26,640 nucleotides of DNA from a virus. Below are positions 14,480 through 21,105 of this stretch, piece after piece (within the stretch, counting starts at the first letter, position 1; each line of letters opens with the position of its first letter). The stretch spans positions 1-26,640 of the IMG/VR virus record IMGVR_UViG_3300017987_000317; one strand, 5' to 3'. A program made the translations under genes and the position numbers. The notes below the pieces were generated by a model, which did no database searches, was not told the origin of the DNA, and worked only from the letters and a program-made list of their open reading frames with translations.

Positions 14480-14501
14480 AAAGGGCATTTATGAGTAAGA
14501 A

Positions 14502-15716
14502 CTATGAGCCTGCTACTAATTTCGCCAAATCATCAGATACATCACCATAAATAAATCCTTCATTATAGAATTTACCTAAGGTTAATCTACCTTCAATTCT
14601 AATGGTTACTAAGTTCTCTTGGAAGTTAGTGCCATCTTCTGTACTAAAGTCAATTCTTAAACCTTGTCGGTCGAAGATTTGCGCCGAGTTAGTCCAATCA
14701 CCGATTATGTAGTCGTTATTGGTTACAGCTGTGTTTCTAAATACGTTAATGCCGTAGATGTTAATTGCGCCAATGTTGCCATCCCAATAAGCATCTTTAA
14801 CGTAGCGACCATCTGCATCTTTAGAACGTACTAATTGAGCGTACTGAGTAGGGTTCAATAACATACCATTCGCCATGTACTCAGCGTTCTCTAATTGCGT
14901 TGCTGCTTGGATAATCAAGTCAACAATAGTGGCATTAGTATCGGCAGGGTCAACGGCTGTAAATGTTGCGGCGTTAACTGTTAGGCCTTCTATTTGGCTT
15001 GAACCTGTACCGTAAAGAAGTTGTTGGTCTTCTTTGTTTCTGTACTTGTTAGTCAATCTGTTTACGATAAACGATTGTAGGCCTGCTGTATCGTTCAAAA
15101 TCTCTTCTGAAGCTACAACTCTACCCGCTATTTTGTAAACGTTGTAATCAGTAGTTGCGATATCAAAATCAACGGCAGGTTTAGTGCCTGCTTCTGCTGT
15201 GATGTTAACAGCACCTTCGCCACCTGTTTCTTTTGGTATTCTTACCACATCGCTATTAGTTGTACCTTGTGGCAACAAAGAACGTACGTGTACACGTCTA
15301 TCCATTAATGGCACAATGTTAAGCGTATCGGCAGGGATAACTTCACCTGTGTAGCTGTTGGCAACGGTCATAGTACCAACGGCTTTGCCCGTCATTCCTA
15401 AGTCGATGTGACCACGTCCACGGTCTTTTAATCTCTCAATAAAATCAACGTCCATTTTTTGGCTTAGAACGTTTGCAAAAGATTTGTTTTCTAAGGTTGC
15501 GTTACCTTCCTTAGCCATCTTTTGAATCTTAGCTTCTAAAGCATCATTTTGCTCGCTTATAGCCTTGATTTTTTCATCTCTATCGGCTAAAGATTTGGTT
15601 AATTCTTCTTGCGCTTGCTTTCTTAAAGTTGCGCTTGTTTCTAATGAAGCCTTTTCGATTTTCTTCTCAATTGATGAGTCGAGAGCTTCAATTTGCTTTT
15701 TAATTTCTTCTGACAT
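14502..15716 (-). CDS. Major capsid protein, HK97 fold
   Basis: A 404-aa HK97-type capsid precursor. Residues 1-75 are a charged coiled coil (KKQIEALDSSIEKKIEKA, DRDEKIKAISEQNDALEAK), the delta/scaffolding domain that the protease normally removes. The body has family segments in order: SLLPQGTTNSDVVRIPKET, YNVYKIAGRVVASEEILNDTAG, NRLTNKYRNKEDQQLLYG, GMLLNPTQYAQLVRSKDADG and, at the end, FSTEDGTNFQENLVTIRIEGRL. It follows the protease gene by 3 nt and is followed by a strong hairpin terminator. The absence of a separate scaffold gene fits the fused delta domain. Confidence 0.95.
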   Translation of the reverse strand: MSEEIKKQIEALDSSIEKKIEKASLETSATLRKQAQEELTKSLADRDEKIKAISEQNDALEAKIQKMAKEGNATLENKSFANVLSQKMDVDFIERLKDRGRGHIDLGMTGKAVGTMTVANSYTGEVIPADTLNIVPLMDRRVHVRSLLPQGTTNSDVVRIPKETGGEGAVNITAEAGTKPAVDFDIATTDYNVYKIAGRVVASEEILNDTAGLQSFIVNRLTNKYRNKEDQQLLYGTGSSQIEGLTVNAATFTAVDPADTNATIVDLIIQAATQLENAEYMANGMLLNPTQYAQLVRSKDADGRYVKDAYWDGNIGAINIYGINVFRNTAVTNNDYIIGDWTNSAQIFDRQGLRIDFSTEDGTNFQENLVTIRIEGRLTLGKFYNEGFIYGDVSDDLAKLVAGS

Positions 15717-15719
15717 TTT

Positions 15720-16403
15720 TTAGTCTTTTTGAAGTGATTTAAAATAATTGTTAATATCAAAGTCAATCGGCTCATTATTTTCTTGAGTGCTTTCTTGCGG
15801 CTCACTATTAATAATAAGTGATTTTATTCTTTCCAATTCTATTTCAAGCATTGCAAATGTGTCGTCTGTGTACGTTCCTTTTCGCATTGCTTTTATTAGT
15901 ATATCCATTCTACTAAATAGCTCTTGCTTATCTTGCTTTGTTAGGCTTTTCATACTAACAACAGGTGTATTTTCATTAGCTCCCCACGTTACAGAACTAT
16001 ATTCAAATAATTTAGTTTCTTTTATATAGTTAGTTTCTTCGTTTTTTACATACTCTTCTTGAATAGGTATAATACCCACACTATGCTCAGTTATTAGCCC
16101 ATCTTCATACATTTTACGATAATCACCGCCTTTTAAATCGCTAACATAAGATGTTATTAAAAGCCCTGTATTATCTTCAATCATTTCAATAGGCTTGCCT
16201 ATAATGGTATTTGTATCGTGCTGAAATAGGTGCTTAATTCGGTGTGCGTTTTCTGTTATAGTTTTTTTGTAAGCTCCTTTAACTATAACATCACCGTGAG
16301 CATCTTTATTACCAAATGCGCTCACATACATTTGAATTTGACCTTTAGACATATCCATGTCCTTAATTTTTAGGTCAATATCTTTTGTAATAAACTGCTT
16401 CAT
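15720..16403 (-). CDS. Prohead protease, HK97 family
   Basis: A 227-aa serine protease that matures the capsid. Family motifs are visible: IQMYVSAFGNKDAHGDVIVKG, KHLFQHDTNTIIGKP with the catalytic His (H62, or H58), DGLITEHSVGI with the catalytic Ser (S108), and LFEYSSVTWGANENTPV. I start at the ATG at 16403. The open frame runs on to 16478, but that extension passes through the -7 element (16421-16428) and the terminator hairpin (16444-16469), and would add a non-family hydrophobic N terminus. The C-terminal 70 residues are acidic and may be a self-cleaved or scaffold-binding tail. It precedes the capsid gene in the same unit. Confidence 0.92.
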   Translation of the reverse strand: MKQFITKDIDLKIKDMDMSKGQIQMYVSAFGNKDAHGDVIVKGAYKKTITENAHRIKHLFQHDTNTIIGKPIEMIEDNTGLLITSYVSDLKGGDYRKMYEDGLITEHSVGIIPIQEEYVKNEETNYIKETKLFEYSSVTWGANENTPVVSMKSLTKQDKQELFSRMDILIKAMRKGTYTDDTFAMLEIELERIKSLIINSEPQESTQENNEPIDFDINNYFKSLQKD

Positions 16404-16420
16404 GTTCAAAGTAATTATTA

Positions 16421-16428
16421 CAAAAATA
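16421..16428 (-). promoter_or_regulatory. Promoter -7 element for protease and capsid
   Basis: Minus-strand TATTTTTG fits TAnnTTTG, 17 nt upstream of the protease ATG and directly downstream of the terminator hairpin of the sugar cassette. It has no regulon boxes and no palindrome, so it is probably a late or constitutive promoter. Confidence 0.55.
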
Positions 16429-16443
16429 CTAATAATAATAAAT

Positions 16444-16469
16444 AAAAAAGCCCCGTCGTTAAACAGGGC
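16444..16469 (-). terminator. Hairpin terminator of the sugar cassette
   Basis: Minus-strand stem GCCCTG / CGGGGC (with one G-T pair) around an 8-nt loop, followed by six T. It lies 35 nt after the stop of the gene at 16504-16725 and before the protease promoter. Confidence 0.78.
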
Positions 16470-16503
16470 TTCAATCAAAAATCAAACAGTAGTAAAGTGG
16501 AAG

Positions 16504-16725
16504 CTATGGAAGGGCAATATTAACTAATTCTGTTAACTTATAGTTTGCGCAATACGTTATATTTTCTACAATAAAGCCAAAGCATTCATTGTTCTCAGCA
16601 TACACCTTAACAATATCTTCTTTAATATCATGCTTTACACAAATAGCATCAAGCCTATCAAATAGCTCATCTGTTGTAATGTAAAAAAAAGGTAGTTCTT
16701 TTAGCGGGTAGATTTCTTTGCTCAT
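16504..16725 (-). CDS. Hypothetical protein at the end of the sugar cassette
   Basis: A 73-aa acidic protein beginning MSKEIYPLKELPFFYITTDELF, with KHDIKEDIVKVYAENNECFGFIVENI, ending LTELVNIALP. I do not recognise the family. Its ATG follows directly after the stop of the second acyltransferase gene, with no gap, and the cassette terminator lies just downstream, so it is the last gene of this unit. It may be unrelated to sugar metabolism. Confidence 0.6.
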   Translation of the reverse strand: MSKEIYPLKELPFFYITTDELFDRLDAICVKHDIKEDIVKVYAENNECFGFIVENITYCANYKLTELVNIALP

Positions 16726-17193
16726 TTATTTTAGTTTAGCAGGGTTGCCGTAATAAGTTCCTTCAATGGTTAAATCGTTCACAACATTTGCGCCCATGCC
16801 TACAATAATGTTGTTAGTAATGCACTTTCTATTTCTCAGATTAACCCTTGCCTTTATCTTGTTATTATCACCAATACAAGCATAGCCCAATATCAAGCAC
16901 CCTGCCCCTATTTCATTGTTGCTACCTATGCTCACGTTATGCGCTATGTTGGTCAAGTTCATTATTATATTATTGCTACCTATTAGCGTTATCCCATCTT
17001 CGCCAATGTTTACAACACAATTAGCCCCTATGTAATTATTGTTACCTATTACTACTTTGCCGTTGTAGTCTTTAAGTTTTGAGCCCCTTATTGCTCCAAA
17101 GTTGCCTATAACAGCACCTGCACAAATTACATTGCCCGTGCCTAATTCTACATTGGGCATTATAACGGCCTTAGGGTGGATGTAGTTACTCAT
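16726..17193 (-). CDS. Hexapeptide-repeat (LbH) acyltransferase, LpxA/LpxD-like
   Basis: A 155-aa left-handed beta-helix acyltransferase. It starts IHPKAVIMPNVELGTGNVI, as LpxA-type enzymes do, and continues with hexapeptide repeats of the [LIV]-G-x-N-x-x type, for example VVIGNNNYIGANCVV and LIGSNNIIMNL. NIAHNVSIGSNNEIG contains a His (H85) at the position of the catalytic His in LpxD/LpxA enzymes, which transfer acyl groups from acyl-ACP or acetyl-CoA. The end TYYGNPAKL matches the terminal GxPAK of sugar O- and N-acetyltransferases. It overlaps the glycosyltransferase-like gene by 8 nt. Substrate unknown; an amino sugar or sugar nucleotide is likely from context. Confidence 0.82.
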   Translation of the reverse strand: MSNYIHPKAVIMPNVELGTGNVICAGAVIGNFGAIRGSKLKDYNGKVVIGNNNYIGANCVVNIGEDGITLIGSNNIIMNLTNIAHNVSIGSNNEIGAGCLILGYACIGDNNKIKARVNLRNRKCITNNIIVGMGANVVNDLTIEGTYYGNPAKLK

Positions 17194-17872
17194 AATTATA
17201 ATAATCTTTAGTTGCTCCGATATATTGCCACTTATGCGGCCTAATTGCGCTTAGGTTGCTTTCTGTTTTAAAGTCGATAATATAACCGCCATCAATATCA
17301 ATACACCAATAATAATGGCTTTTAGGGTTTGCTTTTTTTATCCTATCGCTTGCAGGTTTATCCAATCCACGCTTTACTATTGTTTCATCCCATAGCTTCC
17401 AATTTAAACGCTCTAACAAGCCCTTAGAAAGTATGCGACCAACTGCTAAGGGTTCTAAGTATCTCTTATGTGTTACATCGTAACCCTGAGAATAATAAAG
17501 GCTTTGTTTGTAGTTGTAAAAAATGTCATAAGGTGCAATATGCTCAAACCCTTCGTTCATATACTTTAGGCAATAAGCAAAAGCGGGAATGCTTATAATA
17601 TCATCCGAACCCAAAAATAAATAATAGTCTGCGTTAGTATCTTTTGCTCTCTCTAATCTGTATTGTGCTTTAGCCCCTATTGGTAGGTTCTGATAATAGG
17701 AATAAGTAAAACCGTGTTTAGTTGCAGCACGTTTACAGATAGGAGTTGAACCAACTACCACCACATTAAACTCAATATCCTTAAAATGGTTTATTAGTTT
17801 TTTTACGTTACAAGCATAAATATCAAACACCTTCTCACGCTTATACATTATGGTAGTTATGGTTACCTTCAT
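17186..17872 (-). CDS. GT-A-like glycosyltransferase in the sugar cassette
   Basis: A 228-aa protein with MKVTITTIMYKREKVFDIYA at the start (beta strand then helix, as in GT2-type enzymes), VVVVGSTP in the second strand, and RLERAKDTNADYYLFLGSDD, with GSDD at residues 88-91 as candidate nucleotide-sugar/metal site. AVGRILSKGLLERLNWKLWD (143-162) parallels GAGRLYSHRLLEKFNGTLWD of the paralogue at 12611-13294. It overlaps the upstream acyltransferase by 4 nt (ATGA) and the downstream one by 8 nt, so all are coupled. It probably transfers the sugar made or modified by its neighbours. Acceptor unknown (capsid protein, host surface glycan or DNA are possible). Short length lacks a membrane domain. 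Confidence 0.75.
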   Translation of the reverse strand: MKVTITTIMYKREKVFDIYACNVKKLINHFKDIEFNVVVVGSTPICKRAATKHGFTYSYYQNLPIGAKAQYRLERAKDTNADYYLFLGSDDIISIPAFAYCLKYMNEGFEHIAPYDIFYNYKQSLYYSQGYDVTHKRYLEPLAVGRILSKGLLERLNWKLWDETIVKRGLDKPASDRIKKANPKSHYYWCIDIDGGYIIDFKTESNLSAIRPHKWQYIGATKDYYNYE

Positions 17873-18345
17873 TTCAAAAGTTTAGCAGGTACACCGCCCC
17901 AAGTTCTATTTGGCTCGTTTATATCCTTGTTCACAAAACTTTTACTTGCAATAACGCTATAAGGCGCAACAGTTACCCCATGATGAAAAGTAACATTTGT
18001 TCCTACAAATACATTATAACTTAATTGTGCGCCCCCTATTTTGTTGCCTTGAGTATCTAAGTTAGCAAACATAGTTTGTGGGCTTAAAAAACAATTATCA
18101 CCGATAAAAGAACCACGAGCTATAACGCAATTATTGCGAATAGTTACATTATTGCCAATAGTTGAGCCACCTGTAAAGGTGCAACCGCTATCAATGTAGC
18201 AGTTCTCGCCAATTGTAACATTTGCTCTTATTTCAATATTTCGTTTTAGCTTAGTCCCTTCGCCTATTCTCACCGTGTGGTGTATGTAGTTATTATAAGC
18301 TAACCTTTGCCACGTTCTAAACCAATATGTGTTAATGTTGCTCAT
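17869..18345 (-). CDS. Hexapeptide-repeat N-acetyltransferase, WbpD/WlbB-like
   Basis: A 158-aa left-handed beta-helix protein. IHHTVRIGEGTKLKRNIEI, VTIGENCYIDSGCTF, GSTIGNNVTIRNNCVI and GSFIGDNCFLSPQTMFANLD are successive hexapeptide coils; the last, with the loop P-x-x-x-F-x-N, resembles the acceptor-binding loop of WbpD/WlbB, which N-acetylate UDP-2-acetamido-3-amino sugars. The NVTFHHGVTVAPYSVIASKSF stretch and the terminal WGGVPAKLLK are typical of the family. It directly follows a WlbA/WbpB-like oxidoreductase with 14 nt overlap, the same pairing as in 2,3-diacetamido-sugar pathways. Exact substrate is inference. Confidence 0.8.
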   Translation of the reverse strand: MSNINTYWFRTWQRLAYNNYIHHTVRIGEGTKLKRNIEIRANVTIGENCYIDSGCTFTGGSTIGNNVTIRNNCVIARGSFIGDNCFLSPQTMFANLDTQGNKIGGAQLSYNVFVGTNVTFHHGVTVAPYSVIASKSFVNKDINEPNRTWGGVPAKLLK

Positions 18346-19132
18346 TTATCCTTTCTATTAGTTGAATACTCTTTTTTGCTTCTGTAATATCAAAGCCCTT
18401 GCCTTCTAAAATTCGCTTATAGCTTAGGGTGTGCGCATCTGTAAAACCTTTTGTAAGGTCTAACACCATACCATCAACTTTAAACTCTCTAACAGGCTGT
18501 TTTGCATCTTCAAAAGATGTACTTAGTGAGTAGTAAGCTATACTTTTTCTAAAGTAAATAACGCCATCTGAAACATCATAAACATCACCCCAAATGTGGG
18601 TTAATAAATCAAAAAGATGAATACCAATGTTAAAGAGTTTGCCCCCGCTTTTGTTTACGTCACCTTTCCAACTTTTCGTGTACCAATCGCCGCGCGGGGT
18701 GTGGTAAGTTACTTCTATTTTATTGCCATTGCTTAAAGATGCGTATTCCTTCAATAGCTCTACCATAGGATTAAGCCTAAGCTGCAAAATACAATTAATG
18801 CTAACCCCTTTTAAATTGGCTAATGCTTTTAATTCGTCTATTTGGTGCGATTGTAAAACCACAGGCTTTTCACAAATCACATTACAACCTTTTTTAATTG
18901 CTTCCTTTATATGGTCATAGTGTAAGAAGTTAGGAGTGCAAATACTTACATAATCGGGCTTAGTTGTTAGCTTAGTAGAGTATTTACAGTTAGGGAAATA
19001 TCGGTCTATAATCCCTACCGAATCATTAACATCTACTATTTCTATTAACTCACAGCCGTTAGCTTTAATAGCTTCAATGTGTTTAGGGGCTATGTAACCA
19101 CCTGCCCCTATTAATGCGAATGTTTTACTCAT
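18332..19132 (-). CDS. Gfo/Idh/MocA oxidoreductase, WlbA/WbpB-like UDP-sugar dehydrogenase
   Basis: A 266-aa NAD-dependent oxidoreductase. The N terminus FALIGAGGYIAPKHIEAI is the dinucleotide-binding turn and closely resembles that of WlbA/WbpB, including VNDSVGIIDRYFP, a hallmark of these UDP-N-acetylglucosaminuronate 3-dehydrogenases. CEKPVV holds the EKP motif (E88-P90), and GGKLFNIGIHLFDLL the catalytic His region, which in WbpB reads similarly. In known pathways the enzyme oxidises C3, an aminotransferase (WbpE) then adds an amine and WbpD acetylates it. No aminotransferase is in this window. At 266 aa it is somewhat shorter than typical 310-350 aa members, with a reduced C-terminal part. 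It starts directly at the stop of the previous gene. Confidence 0.85.
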   Translation of the reverse strand: MSKTFALIGAGGYIAPKHIEAIKANGCELIEIVDVNDSVGIIDRYFPNCKYSTKLTTKPDYVSICTPNFLHYDHIKEAIKKGCNVICEKPVVLQSHQIDELKALANLKGVSINCILQLRLNPMVELLKEYASLSNGNKIEVTYHTPRGDWYTKSWKGDVNKSGGKLFNIGIHLFDLLTHIWGDVYDVSDGVIYFRKSIAYYSLSTSFEDAKQPVREFKVDGMVLDLTKGFTDAHTLSYKRILEGKGFDITEAKKSIQLIERINEQH

Positions 19133-19384
19133 TTAGTAATTTGTTTTTGATATTAATCCAAACTGTAGGTTAAAGCATAGCCAATTTACTTCTCTATATT
19201 TATGCCAAAAACGCTCTTTTGTGAAAGTTGGGTCATTGGTATCCATTCTAACCGTACAAGGCTTTAATCTAAAATAGGGAAATATATCTATTTTACGTGT
19301 AATATAAACCCTTATTAAAAAAGGAATAGGTAAAAAGCTCAGGTAAACTGAGCCTTTAAAATCATACATAAAAAACTGCTTCAT
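19133..19384 (-). CDS. Hypothetical protein at the start of the sugar cassette
   Basis: An 83-aa protein with a hydrophobic, aromatic N-terminal half (MKQFFMYDFKGSVYLSFLPI, then PFLIRVYITRK) and a charged second half containing a DTNDPTFTKERFWHKYREVN segment. It is basic overall. No family recognised. The stop lies immediately before the ATG of the oxidoreductase gene and the start is 11 nt after the preceding small gene, so it is in the cassette transcript. The hydrophobic part may be a peripheral membrane segment but is too interrupted by charges to be a clear helix. Confidence 0.55.
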   Translation of the reverse strand: MKQFFMYDFKGSVYLSFLPIPFLIRVYITRKIDIFPYFRLKPCTVRMDTNDPTFTKERFWHKYREVNWLCFNLQFGLISKTNY

Positions 19385-19395
19385 AGTTAAATGAA

Positions 19396-19587
19396 TTAAG
19401 CGTTACCAACTATAACGCCTGTTTCAGTAAAATCAATTACAAAATCTTGCAAAAGCATATCATTCCCTAAATCATCACCTTCGTAATTTTCAATAAATTT
19501 AATCATCGCGTTAACATCACCTTGTAAAATTACTTGTGCTTGGTTTCCGTTTGATAAGTTGCAATAAATTGTTAATGTGTTGTTCAT
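19396..19587 (-). CDS. Hypothetical small acidic protein, first gene after a regulon promoter
   Basis: A 63-aa acidic protein: MNNTLTIYCNLSNGNQAQVI, GDVNAMIKFIENYEGDDLG and a C terminus with FVIDFTETGVIVG. Beta-alpha-beta content is likely. I do not recognise the family; such small acidic proteins are common among phage early proteins that bind host factors. It is the first gene behind the regulon promoter at 19606-19684, starting 29 nt after its -7 element, and leads into the sugar cassette with no terminator in between. Confidence 0.65.
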   Translation of the reverse strand: MNNTLTIYCNLSNGNQAQVILQGDVNAMIKFIENYEGDDLGNDMLLQDFVIDFTETGVIVGNA

Positions 19588-19605
19588 CTTTTTACTTTTT
19601 GTTTG

Positions 19606-19684
19606 TTTGATGAATCAAAAGTAAAACAACATTTCACACCTAAGCAATGATTTCGATGAACTGCTTAATAGCTTCGATTAATAG
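19606..19684 (-). promoter_or_regulatory. Regulon promoter driving the small gene and sugar cassette
   Basis: The -7 element TACTTTTG is at 19616-19623. Plus-strand boxes TTCGATGAACTG (19652-19663) and TTCGATTAATAG (19673-19684) start 29 and 50 bp beyond it. The perfect palindrome TTTGATGAATCAAA is at 19606-19619. This copy alone has a TTG -33-like element (plus CAA 19645-19647, 21 bp from the -7). The distal box overlaps the stop codon of the minor head gene. Confidence 0.82.
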
Positions 19685-20496
19685 TTCCTTTCGTCCTTTG
19701 TTTGATACACCAAAGTACATCGGCAGTTGCAAACATTCTTTGCACTCCCCCAAGTATCGCCTGGGTATCTCATTTGTTCACCACCTACAATAAAAGCCCC
19801 TTGCATCGGTGCTACTTGCCTATCCGCTGTAATATGTGCCTGCCTTGTTCTACCATCAATAAAAGCTAACCAAACCTTGTCTAAATCTTCGCCTAAACTT
19901 TCAGCCCCTATAAAGCTTGCATAGTTAGCCATTGTAAGGCTTTCTGTACGTGCTATTAGTTCAGGTCTAAAAGCCGTCATTATTCGCCATTCTTGGTTCA
20001 CACTTGCATTAATGGCTGCCTTTATTTGTGGTATGCTTTGTCCTTCGTTTACGCCTGTCGTAACCGCTTCATTAATAGCTTTTCTTGCTACGTCTTGGCT
20101 TGTTTGTGTTACGCTAATTACACGGCTTGCAACTTCGTTATCTACAAACTCAGACATTTGCAGCCAATACAAATCATCTTCGTTTACTATTTCTTTTAGA
20201 TTGAATCTATAAGGGCTATTCTTTTGTAACGCTCTAATTGTGCCGTTGTAGTATTTCTGCCCTTGCTTAGTGTAAAGCTCTTTGTAAAGCTTTCGTGTAT
20301 CGCTTGTATTGATGTACTTTGGTATTTCGTCAAGTATGCTTATAGGTGTTGAGCTTTGCTTAACGGCATTTAGTAGGCTTCGATTTTGTTGTGCGAATAG
20401 CTTTTTAATTGACCTTACCCATGTGCGCTCATCTCTTTGGCGTTTATCGTCAAACTCTCGACCGCTTAACTCTTGCTTTGTTGTTAGGTTGGGCAT
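19678..20496 (-). CDS. Minor head protein, MuF/SPP1 gp7 family
   Basis: A 272-aa minor capsid protein of the Mu F type. The C-terminal domain is diagnostic: LIARTESLTMANYASFIGA, WLAFIDGRTRQAHITADRQ with R-x-x-H, then AFIVGGEQMRYPGDTWGSAKNVCNCRCTL, where the GG...PGD...A...NCRC series is the family signature. The N-terminal 130 residues are helical and charged. SPP1 gp7 family proteins bind the portal and stay with the ejected genome. There is no toxin or ADP-ribosyltransferase domain added, unlike some MuF polymorphic proteins. It begins 16 nt after a terminator hairpin and has no clear promoter, so it probably depends on readthrough from the terminase/portal unit. Confidence 0.92.
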   Translation of the reverse strand: MPNLTTKQELSGREFDDKRQRDERTWVRSIKKLFAQQNRSLLNAVKQSSTPISILDEIPKYINTSDTRKLYKELYTKQGQKYYNGTIRALQKNSPYRFNLKEIVNEDDLYWLQMSEFVDNEVASRVISVTQTSQDVARKAINEAVTTGVNEGQSIPQIKAAINASVNQEWRIMTAFRPELIARTESLTMANYASFIGAESLGEDLDKVWLAFIDGRTRQAHITADRQVAPMQGAFIVGGEQMRYPGDTWGSAKNVCNCRCTLVYQTKDERNY

Positions 20497-20511
20497 AATG
20501 CGAAGTTAATT

Positions 20512-20537
20512 AAAAAAGCCCCATATCACTACGGGGC
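20512..20537 (-). terminator. Hairpin terminator of the two-gene unit
   Basis: Minus-strand stem GCCCCGTA / TATGGGGC (8 bp with one G-T pair) closes a GTGA tetraloop and is followed by six T. It lies just after the gene at 20553-20801 and just before the minor head gene. Confidence 0.85.
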
Positions 20538-20552
20538 ACACCTTAAACGTCT

Positions 20553-20801
20553 TTAAGGCTTCTTTATAATCTTTATTTTTCTACCTGTTAATTCTTCATT
20601 AAACCAAAGCCTATCTACTACAATTATTCTTTCACCTTCTTCATAGGTTTTTATTTTACACCCTTCAACATCTTCTATTAATGTAGTGAGTTCAAATTGC
20701 CCCCTACCATCGTTTTTAAGGTTATTGTTTAAAACCTTGTAGCGGTGAAACATACCTTTAAACTTAGGTATTGTAACATCTATTATTGTGCCAACTAACA
20801 T
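20553..20801 (-). CDS. Hypothetical small protein, second gene of regulon unit
   Basis: An 82-aa beta-rich basic protein. The frame is open from 20855, but the ATG at 20801 overlaps the stop of the upstream gene (ATGTTAG), and it gives MLVGTIIDVTIPKFKGMF, a sensible beginning. It continues RYKVLNNNLKNDGRGQFELTTL, then RIIVVDRLWFNEELTGRKI and ends KIIKKP. The strand/turn order resembles a small beta barrel (SH3- or OB-like), but I cannot name a family. It ends at the strong terminator 20512-20537, so it belongs to the two-gene unit from the promoter at 21026-21104. Confidence 0.65.
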   Translation of the reverse strand: MLVGTIIDVTIPKFKGMFHRYKVLNNNLKNDGRGQFELTTLIEDVEGCKIKTYEEGERIIVVDRLWFNEELTGRKIKIIKKP

Positions 20802-21010
20802 AAAATTATTATTGGCTCTGTATTTTGAATAGACACGAATGCCGAACCTGCCCAATATTCGTACAAAGAACGGTTTTTTTGCAATTCAGCCTTAGCTGTA
20901 TCAACTGTCTTAAATTTTTTAAGTATTGCTTTGCCCGCAACTATTGCGAATTTGTTACCCTTATTTGAAACCTTAGCGATGTTTAGAGTGTTTGTCATTG
21001 TTGTAGTCAT
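20795..21010 (-). CDS. Hypothetical small basic protein, first gene of regulon unit
   Basis: A 71-aa protein MTTTMTNTLNIAKVSNKGNK, with FAIVAGKAILKKFKTVDTAKAELQKNRSLYEYWAG in the middle. The TVDTAKAELQ segment is typical of a helix in small phage-encoded domains that read as strand-strand-helix (like the SPOR/DUF1508-like pattern), so it may bind protein or nucleic acid, but that is a weak impression. The first ATG is 26 nt after the -7 element and a second ATG lies 4 codons later. It is placed between portal and minor head genes but with its own promoter and terminator. Confidence 0.65.
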   Translation of the reverse strand: MTTTMTNTLNIAKVSNKGNKFAIVAGKAILKKFKTVDTAKAELQKNRSLYEYWAGSAFVSIQNTEPIIILC

Positions 21011-21025
21011 CTTTTTGTTTGTTTG

Positions 21026-21104
21026 TTTGATGATTCAAATGTATTACACCAAAACGAACTACTAAACTATTTTAGACGAACTGCGCCATAGCTTCGATGA
21101 ATTG
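21026..21104 (-). promoter_or_regulatory. Regulon promoter between portal and minor head genes
   Basis: The -7 element TACATTTG is at 21036-21043. Plus-strand boxes TTAGACGAACTG (21072-21083) and TTCGATGAATTG (21093-21104) start 29 and 50 bp beyond it. TTTGATGATTCAAA (21026-21039) is the imperfect palindrome. A partial extra box (CGAACT, 21055-21060) lies closer to the -7 element and is out of phase. The distal box ends immediately beside the portal stop codon. Confidence 0.8.
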
Positions 21105-21105
21105 C

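Noticed and set aside
16404-16478. N-terminal extension of the prohead protease frame
   Set aside because: It runs through a -7 element and a hairpin terminator and would add a hydrophobic stretch not found in the family; the ATG at 16403 is preferred.
19652-19684. The repeated boxes as coding sequence, because in one frame they read Q-F-I-E
   Set aside because: The 21-bp phase keeps the frame by chance (multiple of three), stops occur soon after, and at different sites the boxes are in different contexts relative to genes. The fixed distance to the -7 element argues for DNA binding.
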